Shown: positions 10,089 through 20,902, numbered from the stretch's first letter. The stretch is DNA of 64,000 bases from an uncultured Flavobacteriaceae bacterium (GCA_937944485.1 CALDYU010000013.1:1-64000), one strand, 5' to 3'. Notes: generated from the letters alone by a model not told the origin. Translations and numbers: made by a program.

Positions 10089-11117
10089 ATGAGTACGTTT
10101 TTTAATAATTTAATAATATCAAGTATTACACTGTTGGCAATAACGGGTAGAGCTAGTCAAGAACAGCAGCTTGATTTTACTAACAAAAAGGACAATGCTA
10201 TTGATTCGATCACTAATAAAACAAAGTCCTATATAGAAAATATTCAGGCCACCAAAGTTAGTTTTGAAATGTTGCTTATTCCTAAAGGAACTTTTACAAT
10301 GGGAAGTCCCGAATCTGAATTAGATCGTAACCATGACGAAGGTGAACAAAGAGAAGTTTCAGTAGGCAGCTTTTTTATGGGTAAGTTCGAGGTTACTTGG
10401 GATGTTTTTGAGCTTTTTTTCAAACAAAACGAAGAATTATTTGTAAAATTAGATAATGACAAAACCATAAAAATAAGTGCAATTACAAGGCCGAGTCCCC
10501 CCTATGAAGACCCGTCTTATGGGATGGGTAAAGAGGGCTATCCAGCAGTAAGTATGTCAGCATATTCTGCATTAGTTTTTTGTAAATGGTTGAGTACAGT
10601 TACTGGTAGGTTTTATCGCCTACCTACAGAGGCAGAATGGGAATATGCTGCCCGTGCAGGAAGCAATACTAGCTATAGTTTTGGTGATACTGATAAGAAT
10701 ATAGATACTCACGCTGTGTATTATAAGAACGCGAATGGTTCTTATGCTAAGGTCGGTAGTAAAGAACCTAACGATTGGGGTTTATATGACATGCATGGTA
10801 ATGTCGCCGAGTGGACCTTAGACGAATATAAACCAGATGCCTATAGCATTCTTGAAAGTAATGACCCTTGGATGATCCCTAGCGTAATTCATCCACGAGT
10901 ATATCGTGGTGGTTCTTGGGATGACGACCCTAAAGCTTTGCGTTCGGCTGCTAGAAGTGCTTCAAGTACCAAATTACAGAAAAGAGACCCTCAAATACCA
11001 AAAAGTTTTTGGTGGTTTACAGATTCAAATTTTGTTGGTTTTCGTTTAGTGAGTCCAGTACAACAACCTACTCCCGAAGAAGAAAAGAAGTTTTGGCAAT
11101 TAGTATTAGATGAGTAA
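10089..11117 (+). CDS. SUMF1/formylglycine-generating-enzyme-like protein
   Basis: FTMGSPESELDRNHDEGEQREVSVGSFFMGKFEVTWDVF...RLPTEAEWEYAARAGSNTSYSFGD...GLYDMHGNVAEWTLDEY...RVYRGGSWDD. Confidence 0.9.
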   Translation: MSTFFNNLIISSITLLAITGRASQEQQLDFTNKKDNAIDSITNKTKSYIENIQATKVSFEMLLIPKGTFTMGSPESELDRNHDEGEQREVSVGSFFMGKFEVTWDVFELFFKQNEELFVKLDNDKTIKISAITRPSPPYEDPSYGMGKEGYPAVSMSAYSALVFCKWLSTVTGRFYRLPTEAEWEYAARAGSNTSYSFGDTDKNIDTHAVYYKNANGSYAKVGSKEPNDWGLYDMHGNVAEWTLDEYKPDAYSILESNDPWMIPSVIHPRVYRGGSWDDDPKALRSAARSASSTKLQKRDPQIPKSFWWFTDSNFVGFRLVSPVQQPTPEEEKKFWQLVLDE

Positions 11118-11126
11118 CTAAATCGC

Positions 11127-11657
11127 ATGAAAAAATTAGTAATATGGATTTGTTTTGGGATGTCTCTAATGAGCTTTAACCAAACGGAGTTTATACTGTC
11201 AAAAGAAAGTCTATTAACGATTTCGGGTACTTCATCAGCGCATGATTGGGAAGTAGTTGTATCGCAGTTTACTGGTGGTTTGAAAATCAAAGAAAATATA
11301 GTTCAATATCTTCGGTTAGAAGTGCCTGTTGCCAATATTAAGAGTGAAAGAGGCCCAGCGATGGACAACAAAATGTACAAAGCTTTAAAAAAGGAGCAAC
11401 ACCCTGAAATATCTTTTGCCTTAAGAGCGATAAATGAGGAGTCGCATTTATCAGGTGTATTAACAATAGCAGGCGTATCTCAAAACATAAGTATTAAAGG
11501 TAAAGTTATACAAGAAGCAAATCGGGTTCAACTAAAAGGAAATCATAAGCTTGTTCTTCAAGATTACAATATTGAACCGCCCACTGCTATGTTTGGCCAG
11601 ATTGTAGTTGGTAATGAAATAACAATAGTTTTTAATTTAGTCTTCGAAAAAAAATAA
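11127..11657 (+). CDS. YceI-like family protein
   Basis: STLTISGTSSAHDWEV-type N-terminus, HPEISFALRAI, VAGVSQNISIKGKV-like core. Confidence 0.82.
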   Translation: MKKLVIWICFGMSLMSFNQTEFILSKESLLTISGTSSAHDWEVVVSQFTGGLKIKENIVQYLRLEVPVANIKSERGPAMDNKMYKALKKEQHPEISFALRAINEESHLSGVLTIAGVSQNISIKGKVIQEANRVQLKGNHKLVLQDYNIEPPTAMFGQIVVGNEITIVFNLVFEKK

Positions 11658-11712
11658 GTATTCAAGCTCAATTTTAGACCAGTTTTAGAGGTATAGAAAC
11701 TATAATTTTTAG

Positions 11713-11720
11713 TAGATTTG
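11713..11720 (+). promoter_or_regulatory. Bacteroidota -7 element (TAnnTTTG) upstream of tRNA-Arg
   Basis: TAGATTTG 20 bp upstream of the mature tRNA 5' end. Confidence 0.55.
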
Positions 11721-11739
11721 CACCCACATTTGAAAAAAT

Positions 11740-11813
<74 letters not shown>

Positions 11814-11821
11814 CTACACTC

Positions 11822-11860
11822 AAGAAACCACGCCCAATTTGGCGTGGTTCTTTCTTTCTT
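11822..11860 (+). terminator. Terminator downstream of tRNA-Arg
   Basis: AAGAAACCACGCC-caattt-GGCGTGGTTCTTT then T/C-rich run. Confidence 0.85.
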
Positions 11861-11901
11861 CGAAAGATTGAACTCGTTCAAAATAATGTCAAAAAAAGAA
11901 C

Positions 11902-11972
11902 AATGGCGATAGCCCGTGGTTTCTTATTTGCAAACGAAAGGGCTGTTAGGATATGCAATCCTAGTGCCATTA
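11902..11972 (+). pseudogene. Decayed tRNA-Arg copy (full-length fossil)
   Basis: AATGGCG...TGCCATT can form a 7-bp acceptor; 3' CAATCCTAGTGCCATTAC matches tRNA-Arg GAATCCTAGTGCCATCAC; interior degenerate; 71 nt. Confidence 0.65.
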
Positions 11973-11982
11973 CTTAAGTCAG

Positions 11983-12014
11983 AAAATCCAATTCCAAAAG
12001 GAATGGATTTTTTG
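11983..12014 (+). terminator. Terminator-like hairpin behind the tRNA fossil
   Basis: AAAATCCAATTCC-aaaa-GGAATGGATTTTTT. Confidence 0.7.
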
Positions 12015-12322
12015 TTTCATGGGTTTTTGTTTCAGAAAGGAATGTTGTTAAGATATATCGTCTAAGTGCATCACTTTACTCAATGAATCGCGCTTATTTT
12101 TTATTGACACTTTTTTTTTAGAAAAGACAAGATTTGTTTGACATCTTAAATGTATCGAAGCATTTAGGTAGGAATTCTTTTATTTCTTACTTAATTTAAT
12201 CGAGTATTCTTACATTTAAATTATGTTCAGATAATATTACGCTGTTAATTCTCGTTATTGATTCTTTAACACTATTCACGTAAAAACCAAAATCCTAGTT
12301 TACCCGCTATTAAAACTAACCA

Positions 12323-15300
12323 ATGAAAAACCAACTACTTTTTGTTTTACTGCTTATTCATGCTGTTATTTTTTCTCAAGATAAATTACCATTTATTGAT
12401 ATTGATCAAACAGTTATTGAAGTTGCAGAGGCCTCTGATGAAAAAAATTATGAAAAGGCAATAGAACTTCTTGATAAAATCAATAAGAATGATTCTACTT
12501 ACGCTTCAGTATTAGTTTCAAAATCATACTATCAAATGATCTTAAAACAATATGATAGCATGTTGGCTACAATTGATGAAGGTTTGAAACTTGATTGCGG
12601 AGATGTGAAAGCGTCATTTTATCAAAACAAAGGAGCTTCGTTATTAAATCAAGAAAAATATGAGGAAGCTATTGCGGCATTAGATGAAGGTTTGACAATC
12701 TTCCCTAAAAATTATATGCTTACATATAACAAAGGTCTTTCACTAGAAAAGTTGGGTCGTATAGAAGATGCAATCGAAGAATATAAGAATACAATTATTC
12801 TAAATCCTTTTTATAAAAAACCATATTTACAACTAGGAAATATATGCTACAGGCAAGAAAGAATAAGTCAAGCACTTATGTGTTATAACATGTATTTGTT
12901 ATTGGAGCCAGATGCTGCGAACTCATTTAATATTATTAACTCAGTAAATAATATTGTAAGCTCTAAAAATGAAAATAAACGAAATAATGATATTCAAATT
13001 TCAGAAGATGATGAAGCTTTTGAAGAGATTGATTTAATTATAACAAATCGAATAGCATTAAATAAGAAGTACAAAATTGACAATGAGATTAACGTTGCTT
13101 TAGTCAAGCAAAATCATATCATGTTAGAGCAATTAAAGGATTTTAATGGTAAAGGAGGTTTTTGGGATATAAAATTTGTGCCTTTTTTTAAGTGGATTCA
13201 AAGAGAAGGGTATTTCAATGATTTTACCTATACAACAATGTATTCCATAGAAAATAAAAGTTATAAAAAGATAGTTGAAAAAAACATCAAAAAAATTAAA
13301 GCTTTTATCAATATATATAAACCCAAATGGGTAGAATTAGTTGCGAAGAATAGAATTAATTGGGACGGCAAAGAAGAGGAAATAACTTTTTATTTTGATA
13401 ACTATGTTCAGGGTGTTGGTAAATTTGAAAATAATAAAACAATAGGATTCTGGCAATTTTATAATGAAAATGGAAGACTTACGGGTCAGGGTAATTTTAA
13501 TTCTAACGGAGAGCGTGACGGTGCCTGGAAATGGTTTCATGATAATGGTGTAGTAAAGGAAACAGCTAATTATAAAGCAGGGAAGCTTGAAGGAGAAAAC
13601 GCAACTTACTATTCAAATAGTAGAATCAATAACCTTAGTGTTTTTAAAAATGACCTCTTAGAAGGAGAATATAAGAAGTACAATGAAAATGGAGCACTAT
13701 TAGAAAAAAAGTACTTCAAAAATGGCAAACTTAATGGGTTATATGAGTCATATTTTAAAGTGGGTAAAGCCCTGTTAGAATACAGCATTCCCTATACTAA
13801 TGATTTAATTAATGATAAGGCATTTGAATATCATGATAATGGTGAAATTTTCAATGAGATGAATTTTGAGAATGGTAAAAGAAATGGCCTAGAGAAGAAA
13901 TTTCATGCAAACGGTAAGAAGTATACAGAAATAAATTATGTTGACGGAGAATATAATGGGGATTATAAAACCTATTATGGTAATGGCAATCCAAATGAAA
14001 TAGGACAAGCTGTTGAAGGGTATTATGACGGCCCTTGGAAAACCTTTTATAAAAATGGCGCTATTCAGAGTGACTTTTCGTATGCCAAAGGAAAGCTTGA
14101 TGGTAAATATGTTTATTATGATAAGGATAAAAAACCTCATTATGAATACATTTATCGTAAAGGAGAAATAATTGCCTACAAATTTTATGATAAAAAGGGG
14201 GCTGTTTTAAAAGAGGCAAAGAAAAAAGGAGGTGAATTTATGTATGTTGGCTATGCCCCAAATGGAAATAAAACGGCTGAAGGCTTATATGATATTTCAG
14301 GAGGCAAAAAAGGGGCATGGAAATTTTTCACTTCTAATGGAATACTAAGAGATGAAGGAACATATGTTGATAATAATGCGCAAGGGGCCTATAAAGTATA
14401 TTACAATAACGGTAAAAAGAAATCAGTTACTAACTATAAGAACGACTCCATAATTGGCTATTATGTAGATTACCATAAAAATGGGCAAATTAACTCACAA
14501 GGATGGTACAAAGAAAATGAATCACACGGCGAATGGCGTCAATATAGTATCGATGGTACAGTTAACATTGTAAATTTCTATCATAAAGGACGGCTTCATG
14601 GAGTTCAAAAATACTATAGCGGTTCTGGTCAATTATATAGAGCAGCGAAATATAAATTCGGTGATTTAATAAGTGATACCTACTACAATGTAGATAATAC
14701 TATTTTCGAAAAGATCGTATATAACAAAGATACAGGAGCTTATACCATCAAGACGCATCATAAAAATAATGAGGTAGAAACGAGTGTTGACTATCTTAAT
14801 GGAGTGAAGCATGGCAATTATACCTATTATGACTTCTATGGTAACAAAAGAACGACAGCCACTTATGTTAATGGTAAACTTCAGGGTAAATTGACGTGGT
14901 ACTATAAAAACGGATCTGTTGAGAGCGTGATAGATTACATTTCTGGAGACAGACATGGTGATTATATAAAGTATCATGAAAATGGCCAGATAGAAGTTAA
15001 GTCTACGTACGATTTCGGGTCAATAGAAGGAACATGGACCACCTATTACTCTGATGGTACTTTAGATTCGGTGTCAGAATACGAGAATAACGAGTATCAT
15101 GGTCGAAGAGAATTTTACAGTCCCTCAGGAAAGTTACAATTGGTTCGATTTTATGAATATGGCAGATTAGTAGGATATAGTTATTTAGATAAAGAATCAA
15201 AAGAATTGCCAATAATACCATTGCAAAATGAGACAGGTAAGATTATAGCATATTATGATAATGGGAATGTTTCACGTGAGTTAGAATTTAAGAATGGTGA

Positions 15301-15613
15301 TGTTATCAATACGTATAATACGTTTTATTACAACGGTCAGCTCGAAAATAAAATGACCTATGACCAAGATGAATTAAATGGTGCTGACATAGAATATTAT
15401 CCTGACGGAAAAGTTAAAAAGCACGAAGAATACCTTTTGGGTTACAGGCACGGCGTAGCTAAAGAATATTTTGCAAATGGCAATTTAAAAAAGGAAACGA
15501 ATTATTTAAATGGCACTAAAGAAGGTGTTGCTAAAACCCATAATGAAGAAGGAGAATTAGTGCGAACTGAAACGTATTTTAATAATGACATAATTGCTGC
15601 TGAAACCCATTAA
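12323..15613 (+). CDS. Large secreted TPR + YwqK/MORN-like repeat protein
   Basis: Signal peptide; N-terminal TPRs (YEEAIAALDEGLTIFPKNYMLTYNKGLSLEKLGRIEDAIEEYKNTIILNPFYKKPYLQLG); many repeats of the type YYxNGxxxxxxxYxxGxxxGxxxxY. Confidence 0.85.
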   Translation: MKNQLLFVLLLIHAVIFSQDKLPFIDIDQTVIEVAEASDEKNYEKAIELLDKINKNDSTYASVLVSKSYYQMILKQYDSMLATIDEGLKLDCGDVKASFYQNKGASLLNQEKYEEAIAALDEGLTIFPKNYMLTYNKGLSLEKLGRIEDAIEEYKNTIILNPFYKKPYLQLGNICYRQERISQALMCYNMYLLLEPDAANSFNIINSVNNIVSSKNENKRNNDIQISEDDEAFEEIDLIITNRIALNKKYKIDNEINVALVKQNHIMLEQLKDFNGKGGFWDIKFVPFFKWIQREGYFNDFTYTTMYSIENKSYKKIVEKNIKKIKAFINIYKPKWVELVAKNRINWDGKEEEITFYFDNYVQGVGKFENNKTIGFWQFYNENGRLTGQGNFNSNGERDGAWKWFHDNGVVKETANYKAGKLEGENATYYSNSRINNLSVFKNDLLEGEYKKYNENGALLEKKYFKNGKLNGLYESYFKVGKALLEYSIPYTNDLINDKAFEYHDNGEIFNEMNFENGKRNGLEKKFHANGKKYTEINYVDGEYNGDYKTYYGNGNPNEIGQAVEGYYDGPWKTFYKNGAIQSDFSYAKGKLDGKYVYYDKDKKPHYEYIYRKGEIIAYKFYDKKGAVLKEAKKKGGEFMYVGYAPNGNKTAEGLYDISGGKKGAWKFFTSNGILRDEGTYVDNNAQGAYKVYYNNGKKKSVTNYKNDSIIGYYVDYHKNGQINSQGWYKENESHGEWRQYSIDGTVNIVNFYHKGRLHGVQKYYSGSGQLYRAAKYKFGDLISDTYYNVDNTIFEKIVYNKDTGAYTIKTHHKNNEVETSVDYLNGVKHGNYTYYDFYGNKRTTATYVNGKLQGKLTWYYKNGSVESVIDYISGDRHGDYIKYHENGQIEVKSTYDFGSIEGTWTTYYSDGTLDSVSEYENNEYHGRREFYSPSGKLQLVRFYEYGRLVGYSYLDKESKELPIIPLQNETGKIIAYYDNGNVSRELEFKNGDVINTYNTFYYNGQLENKMTYDQDELNGADIEYYPDGKVKKHEEYLLGYRHGVAKEYFANGNLKKETNYLNGTKEGVAKTHNEEGELVRTETYFNNDIIAAETH

Positions 15614-15614
15614 T

Positions 15615-17534
15615 ATGAAATTATGTTACCTAAGTTTTTTTTTGTTTGCCGTAGGAATGCATGGACAATATGCTCCTGAATATAGTGTATATAAGAATAA
15701 ATACCCTAATGCTCGTTCTATTCGTTTGAATCAAGAGACAAAGATTCATATTGCCTTGAATAAGGGTGAATTAAGTGTCATTCAAGAAGACATTGAAGAA
15801 GATTTGTATTTAGATGAAAATGCAAAATTTGGATCTAAAAGAGCATTGAATTTTTCTTCTTTTTTTGAGTTAGAAGATATAGAAGCTTCTTCATTTACAT
15901 ATGAAAATGATAAGTACAAAGAAATCAAAGTTGAAACTTTCAAAGAAAAAGATGAGTTAGATCAATCATTTTATGATGATACGAAATCATTAAATTTTAT
16001 TTATCCTAATTTAAGAGAAGGCTCAAAATCGAGATTGAAGTACTCGCAAAAAATTAAAAATCCACGATTTTTAAGTCCGTTTTATTTTGGTGATTTTCAA
16101 CCTGTAAGAAATAACAAGATCACCATTATTGCTGACAAAGACATAGTATTTAAGTTTCAAGAATTTAATACTGAAAATCTTAATATCACTTTTAAAGTAG
16201 AAGAGAAAAGAGGTAATAAAATTTATAGTTGGCAATTAGGAGAAATTGATGAATACGAATACGAGCCCAATGCACCTACATTCAAAAAAATCATTCCACA
16301 TATCATTCCAATCATAAAATCGTATAAAATAGACGGCAAGACTATTAACTTGTTGAATGATACCGCTGATTTGTATAAGTGGTATTACTCTTTGGTGAAA
16401 GACGTAAATAAAGAAGAAAGTGATGAGCAATTGGTAGCCGTAGTTAACGATTTGATTGCAGATAAAGATAATGATGTCGAAAAAGTAAGAGCGATTTACT
16501 ATTGGACTCAAAAAAACATTAAGTATATAGCTTTTGAATATGCCTTAGGGGGTTTTATACCAAGAGAAGCGAATAGTGTATTCAAGAAAAAATATGGCGA
16601 TTGTAAGGATAATTCAAGTATTTTATATAAAATGCTTGAAATCGCAGGCTTAAAAGGTAGTCTAACTTGGATTGGAACAAGAAGTATTCCCTATAGCTAT
16701 AATGAAGTGCCAACACCCATTGTTGACAATCATATGATATTATCCTATCAAAATGGTAATGACACCTACTTTTTAGACGCTACTGGTAGATTTACACCCC
16801 TCGAAGTAGCTCCTTCATTTATACAAGGTAAAGAAGCCTTAATTGCTGTAAATGAGAATGAATATATTCTCAAAACAGTTCCCGTAGTACCCGCAAAAAA
16901 AAATGCATTGGTTGAGGTTAGTACAATTATGGCAGAAGGCACAAAATTGGTAGGTACTTCTAAGGCCGAAATCTCGGGATATCAAAAAAACGACTATCTC
17001 TATGCTTTAGAAGATGCGCTTACAGAAGAAAAAATCAAAGAACTATATAATAATTCATTGCGAAAAGGGAATAATAAATTTTTAATTGACAATTTAAAAG
17101 AGCATAACAAATATGCTTATGACAAAAATCTAATAGTTGACTATTCTTTTTCTATTGATAATATTACTAAAGTATTAGGTGATGAGATGTATATCAATTT
17201 GAATCTGAATAGAAAACTCTCCAGATTTAAAACAAAAGAAGACAGAAAATACGAGATAGAGTATGATTATAAGAAATACTATAATTACACTACGAATTTC
17301 ACAGTGCCAGACGGTTTTAAAGTTGATTATATTCCCGATAACTTATCAATTTCTAATGATTATGTGTCTTGTGAGATCAGCTATGAACCCAATGGTAATC
17401 AAATTAAATATAATCATAGTATTGAGCTTAACTTTTTAAGTCTCAACACAGAACAACAAAAAGAGGTGAATACCTTGATTAAAAAGGCCGAAAAAAGCTA
17501 TAAAGAAATCATAGTCCTCAAAAAACAACAGTAA
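15615..17534 (+). CDS. DUF3857 / transglutaminase-like domain protein with apparent Cys-His-Asp triad
   Basis: KKKYGDCKDNSSILYKMLEIAG...VDNHMILSYQ...YFLDATG; ATG at 15615 (MKLCYLSFFLF signal peptide) preferred over 15594. Confidence 0.85.
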   Translation: MKLCYLSFFLFAVGMHGQYAPEYSVYKNKYPNARSIRLNQETKIHIALNKGELSVIQEDIEEDLYLDENAKFGSKRALNFSSFFELEDIEASSFTYENDKYKEIKVETFKEKDELDQSFYDDTKSLNFIYPNLREGSKSRLKYSQKIKNPRFLSPFYFGDFQPVRNNKITIIADKDIVFKFQEFNTENLNITFKVEEKRGNKIYSWQLGEIDEYEYEPNAPTFKKIIPHIIPIIKSYKIDGKTINLLNDTADLYKWYYSLVKDVNKEESDEQLVAVVNDLIADKDNDVEKVRAIYYWTQKNIKYIAFEYALGGFIPREANSVFKKKYGDCKDNSSILYKMLEIAGLKGSLTWIGTRSIPYSYNEVPTPIVDNHMILSYQNGNDTYFLDATGRFTPLEVAPSFIQGKEALIAVNENEYILKTVPVVPAKKNALVEVSTIMAEGTKLVGTSKAEISGYQKNDYLYALEDALTEEKIKELYNNSLRKGNNKFLIDNLKEHNKYAYDKNLIVDYSFSIDNITKVLGDEMYINLNLNRKLSRFKTKEDRKYEIEYDYKKYYNYTTNFTVPDGFKVDYIPDNLSISNDYVSCEISYEPNGNQIKYNHSIELNFLSLNTEQQKEVNTLIKKAEKSYKEIIVLKKQQ

Positions 17535-17543
17535 TACTCAATT

Positions 17544-19517
17544 ATGAAAAAAATAGTTTTAATCAGTTTTATAGTTCTCATAGTTCAAGGTATTTGGGCG
17601 CAAAAAGAACCCTTTTTTGAAAACTATTCTTGGAGCGATAACCCAACGTATAAAATTGATAGTAGCAAAAACCAAGAAAGTATGATAGCCCTAAAAGATA
17701 AAAGGGTTACCGAATTTTATTTTACAAAAGATAATAGGTTAATCGAGTACTTTCTTGAGCATAAAGTATACTGGTTGAATTCTGATGATAAAATTGAAGC
17801 ATACAATAAAATATATTTGCCTTATTCAGCAGCTTCAGAACTGCTTATTAACAGAGGCAGAGTGATAAATAAAGATGGTTCAATTATAGAACTTGATGCT
17901 TCTAAAATTTTAACCGCGGAAGATGAAGAAACCAAAAGAAAGTACAAATTTTTTGCGTTTGAAGGAATTGAAAAGGGAAGCTTTATAGAATACTATTACG
18001 TTGTGCAAAGGTATCCTGATTATAGTGGAAGAAGAATAATATTACAAGATGATTATTTAAAAGAAAATGTTGATTTTGATTTGTTTGCCCCTAAGAACTT
18101 GGTCTTTGAATTTAAAAGTTATAACGAATTACCCCAAGTCGAAAGAGATACTGTTATAGAAGATAAATTACATTGGCAACTTCATGCTGATGTTTTAGAA
18201 AGTCTAGAAAAAGAGGATATGTCTGCCTATAATGCATATCGCAAACAATTGGTTTATAAGCTAGATAGAAATCTTGCAAATAATTCTAAGGATATTTCTT
18301 CCTATGGTAAGGTTGCACAAAATTTATATGCTTTTTATTATCCTGAATATGCAAAAAAAACACAAAAAAGTTTAAATAAATTACTTGTTGAGAGCGGTGC
18401 TGCAGCTAAAAATGATGAAGCTTCAAAAGTAAGAAAGTTAGAGTACTTTATTAAAAACAACATCTTCTTGTCTAAAGGAAGAAGCGATGAATTAAAAAAT
18501 TTAGACAAGGTGCTTTCAGAACGTATTGCGAATGAAACAGGCCTAATTAAACTATACATCGCGCTATTGAGAACCATGAAAATTAAACACGAAATGGTTT
18601 TTACAACTGATCGCCGCGAAGTAAAGTTTGATAAAGATTTTGAGGCGAATAATTTTTTAAACGACTTTCTAATATTCTTCCCAGAAAGCAAGGCTTACTT
18701 ATCGCCCGGCGAAGCTGTTTCTCGATTTGGGTTTCCACCAGCACAACTGACAGATAATTATGGTTTGTTCATAAAAGAGGTTTCTGTAGGAGGGTTTACT
18801 TCGGGGCTCGGAAAAATAAAATACATTGATCCTGTAGGTGTTGATCAAACCTATGATATTATGGTAATTGATGTTGCATTTGATGTTGATGATATAACGA
18901 AGACGAAAATAAAATACGATAGATCTTTCAACGGGTATTATGCCATGTATATGCAACCATTTTTGAACCTTATTAATGGGGATGATAGAGATGATTTGAT
19001 TGAAGGTTTTGTAAAGGGAATAGACAAAGATGCAGACATAATAAGTAAAAAAATCGTTGATGACAATCCAGAGTTATTTGGAGTCGAACCAATGCAGGTA
19101 GTTGTAGATTTTAATTCAGAAGTTTTTGTTGAAAAGGCAGGCCGCAAATATTTATTTAAAGTCGGAGAATTAATAGGGCAGCAGGTGCAAATGTATCAAG
19201 AAAAAAAGCGGATATTGCCCTTAGAAAGTGACTTTAATCGAAGTTATTTTCGAACGATAAATATTCAAATTCCTGAAGGATTTAAAATTGCGAATCTCGA
19301 CGATTTGAAAATAAACAATGTGTATAGTAAAGATGGTAAAGAATTGTTGTCATTCAATTCATTTTACGAACAGGAAGAAAATATAATTAAAATTACGGCA
19401 GACGAACATTATAGAGTAAATCTTATTGCTACAGACGTTTATGAATCGTATAGAACGGTGATTAATAGCGCAGCAGATTTTAATAAAATCACTTTGATAC
19501 TTGAGCCGATAAACTAA
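17544..19517 (+). CDS. DUF3857-type paralogue, transglutaminase-like region lacking the nucleophilic Cys
   Basis: Signal peptide; same layout; SERIANETGLIKLYIALLRTMKIKHEMVFTTDRR replaces the GDCKD active-site region. Confidence 0.75.
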   Translation: MKKIVLISFIVLIVQGIWAQKEPFFENYSWSDNPTYKIDSSKNQESMIALKDKRVTEFYFTKDNRLIEYFLEHKVYWLNSDDKIEAYNKIYLPYSAASELLINRGRVINKDGSIIELDASKILTAEDEETKRKYKFFAFEGIEKGSFIEYYYVVQRYPDYSGRRIILQDDYLKENVDFDLFAPKNLVFEFKSYNELPQVERDTVIEDKLHWQLHADVLESLEKEDMSAYNAYRKQLVYKLDRNLANNSKDISSYGKVAQNLYAFYYPEYAKKTQKSLNKLLVESGAAAKNDEASKVRKLEYFIKNNIFLSKGRSDELKNLDKVLSERIANETGLIKLYIALLRTMKIKHEMVFTTDRREVKFDKDFEANNFLNDFLIFFPESKAYLSPGEAVSRFGFPPAQLTDNYGLFIKEVSVGGFTSGLGKIKYIDPVGVDQTYDIMVIDVAFDVDDITKTKIKYDRSFNGYYAMYMQPFLNLINGDDRDDLIEGFVKGIDKDADIISKKIVDDNPELFGVEPMQVVVDFNSEVFVEKAGRKYLFKVGELIGQQVQMYQEKKRILPLESDFNRSYFRTINIQIPEGFKIANLDDLKINNVYSKDGKELLSFNSFYEQEENIIKITADEHYRVNLIATDVYESYRTVINSAADFNKITLILEPIN

Positions 19518-19533
19518 ATTCTTATTATTTGAC

Positions 19534-20190
19534 TTAAATATCCATTTCTGGTATTTCACCATTGATGATAAGATTGCCTTCGGTTGCAGCCTCTATTTCC
19601 TCAGTACTAACACCTGGCGCACGTTCTAGAAGCATAAATCCATCAGGGATAACCTCAAGTACAGCTAAGTTTGTGACAATCTTTTTAACGCACCCCACTC
19701 CTGTTAAGGGTAGAGAACATCGTTTTAGTAATTTAGAAGCGCCAGCACGATTGGTATGCATCATAGCAACAATAATATTTTCTGCGCTAGCTACAAGATC
19801 CATAGCCCCACCCATACCTTTGACCATTTTACCAGGTATTTTCCAATTGGCAATATCTCCGTTTTCAGCAACTTCCATAGCGCCTAAAATAGTAAGCTGC
19901 ACATGTTTACCGCGTATCATAGCAAAACTAGTAGCAGAGTCGAAAAAAGAAGCTCCGGGTAGTGTCGTAATAGTCTGCTTACCGGCATTAATGATATCAG
20001 CATCTTCTTCACCCTCGAAAGGAAAAGGTCCCATGCCAAGAACACCATTCTCACTTTGAAATTCTACATCAATATCTTCTCGCACATAATTAGCTACCAA
20101 AGTGGGTATACCAATACCAAGATTTACGTAATAACCATCTTTTACCTCTTTAGCAATACGTTTTGCAATTCCTGTTTTATCTAGTGCCAT
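19534..20190 (-). CDS. scoB: 3-oxoacid CoA-transferase subunit B
   Basis: DGYYVNLGIGIPTLVANY...SENGVLGMGPFP...GGAMDLVASAENIIVAMMHTN. Confidence 0.95.
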   Translation of the reverse strand: MALDKTGIAKRIAKEVKDGYYVNLGIGIPTLVANYVREDIDVEFQSENGVLGMGPFPFEGEEDADIINAGKQTITTLPGASFFDSATSFAMIRGKHVQLTILGAMEVAENGDIANWKIPGKMVKGMGGAMDLVASAENIIVAMMHTNRAGASKLLKRCSLPLTGVGCVKKIVTNLAVLEVIPDGFMLLERAPGVSTEEIEAATEGNLIINGEIPEMDI

Positions 20191-20191
20191 G

Positions 20192-20893
20192 TTATTGTTT
20201 TTGTCTTACGGTACGTTGCTCGATTCTCTTTTCATAGTTTACTCCCTGAAAAATGCGTTGTACAAATATTCCTGGAATATGTATTTGATTCGGATCTAAA
20301 GTACCAGCAGGTACTAATTCTTCTACTTCAGCAATTGTTATTTCTGCAGCACCGCACATATTCGGATTAAAATTACGAGCAGTACCCTTAAAAACTAGGT
20401 TGCCCGCTGCATCTCCCTTCCAAGCTTTAATAAAAGCAAAATCAGCCTTAAAAGCATGCTCTAACACATACATTTTACCGTTGAATTCTCGTGTTTCTTT
20501 GCCTTCAGCGACTTCAGTACCGTAGCCGGCAGGAGTATAAAAAGCAGGAAAACCAGCCTTTGCCGCGCGACATCGCTCGGCAAGTGTACCTTGCGGAATG
20601 AGCTCTACATCTAATTCGCCACTGAGCATTTGTCGTTCAAATTCATCATTCTCACCTACGTAAGAAGAGATCATCTTTTTAATTTGCTTTTTTTGTAATA
20701 ACAACCCTAATCCAAAGTCATCAACGCCTGCATTGTTTGAGATACAGGTGAGTCCTGATACTCCCAATTGTACTAATTCGGCGATGGCGTTTTCCGGAAT
20801 TCCTGATAGTCCGAAACCTCCTAACATGAGCGTCTGACCGTTTGTAACACCTTGTAGTGCCTTTTGAACATTAGCTACTTCTTTACGTATCAT
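20192..20893 (-). CDS. scoA: 3-oxoacid CoA-transferase subunit A
   Basis: [22 protein letters not shown]...[22 protein letters not shown]. Confidence 0.95.
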   Translation of the reverse strand: MIRKEVANVQKALQGVTNGQTLMLGGFGLSGIPENAIAELVQLGVSGLTCISNNAGVDDFGLGLLLQKKQIKKMISSYVGENDEFERQMLSGELDVELIPQGTLAERCRAAKAGFPAFYTPAGYGTEVAEGKETREFNGKMYVLEHAFKADFAFIKAWKGDAAGNLVFKGTARNFNPNMCGAAEITIAEVEELVPAGTLDPNQIHIPGIFVQRIFQGVNYEKRIEQRTVRQKQ

Positions 20894-20902
20894 ATAGTTT
20901 TA

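Noticed and set aside
10089-11117. SUMF1-like gene as part of a DGR or sulfatase cluster
   Set aside because: No sulfatase or RT gene adjacent; left as a generic FGE-sulfatase-domain protein.
19562-20059. 165-aa ORF antisense to scoB
   Set aside because: Shadow ORF in the complement of a well-supported CDS; composition typical of antisense frames.
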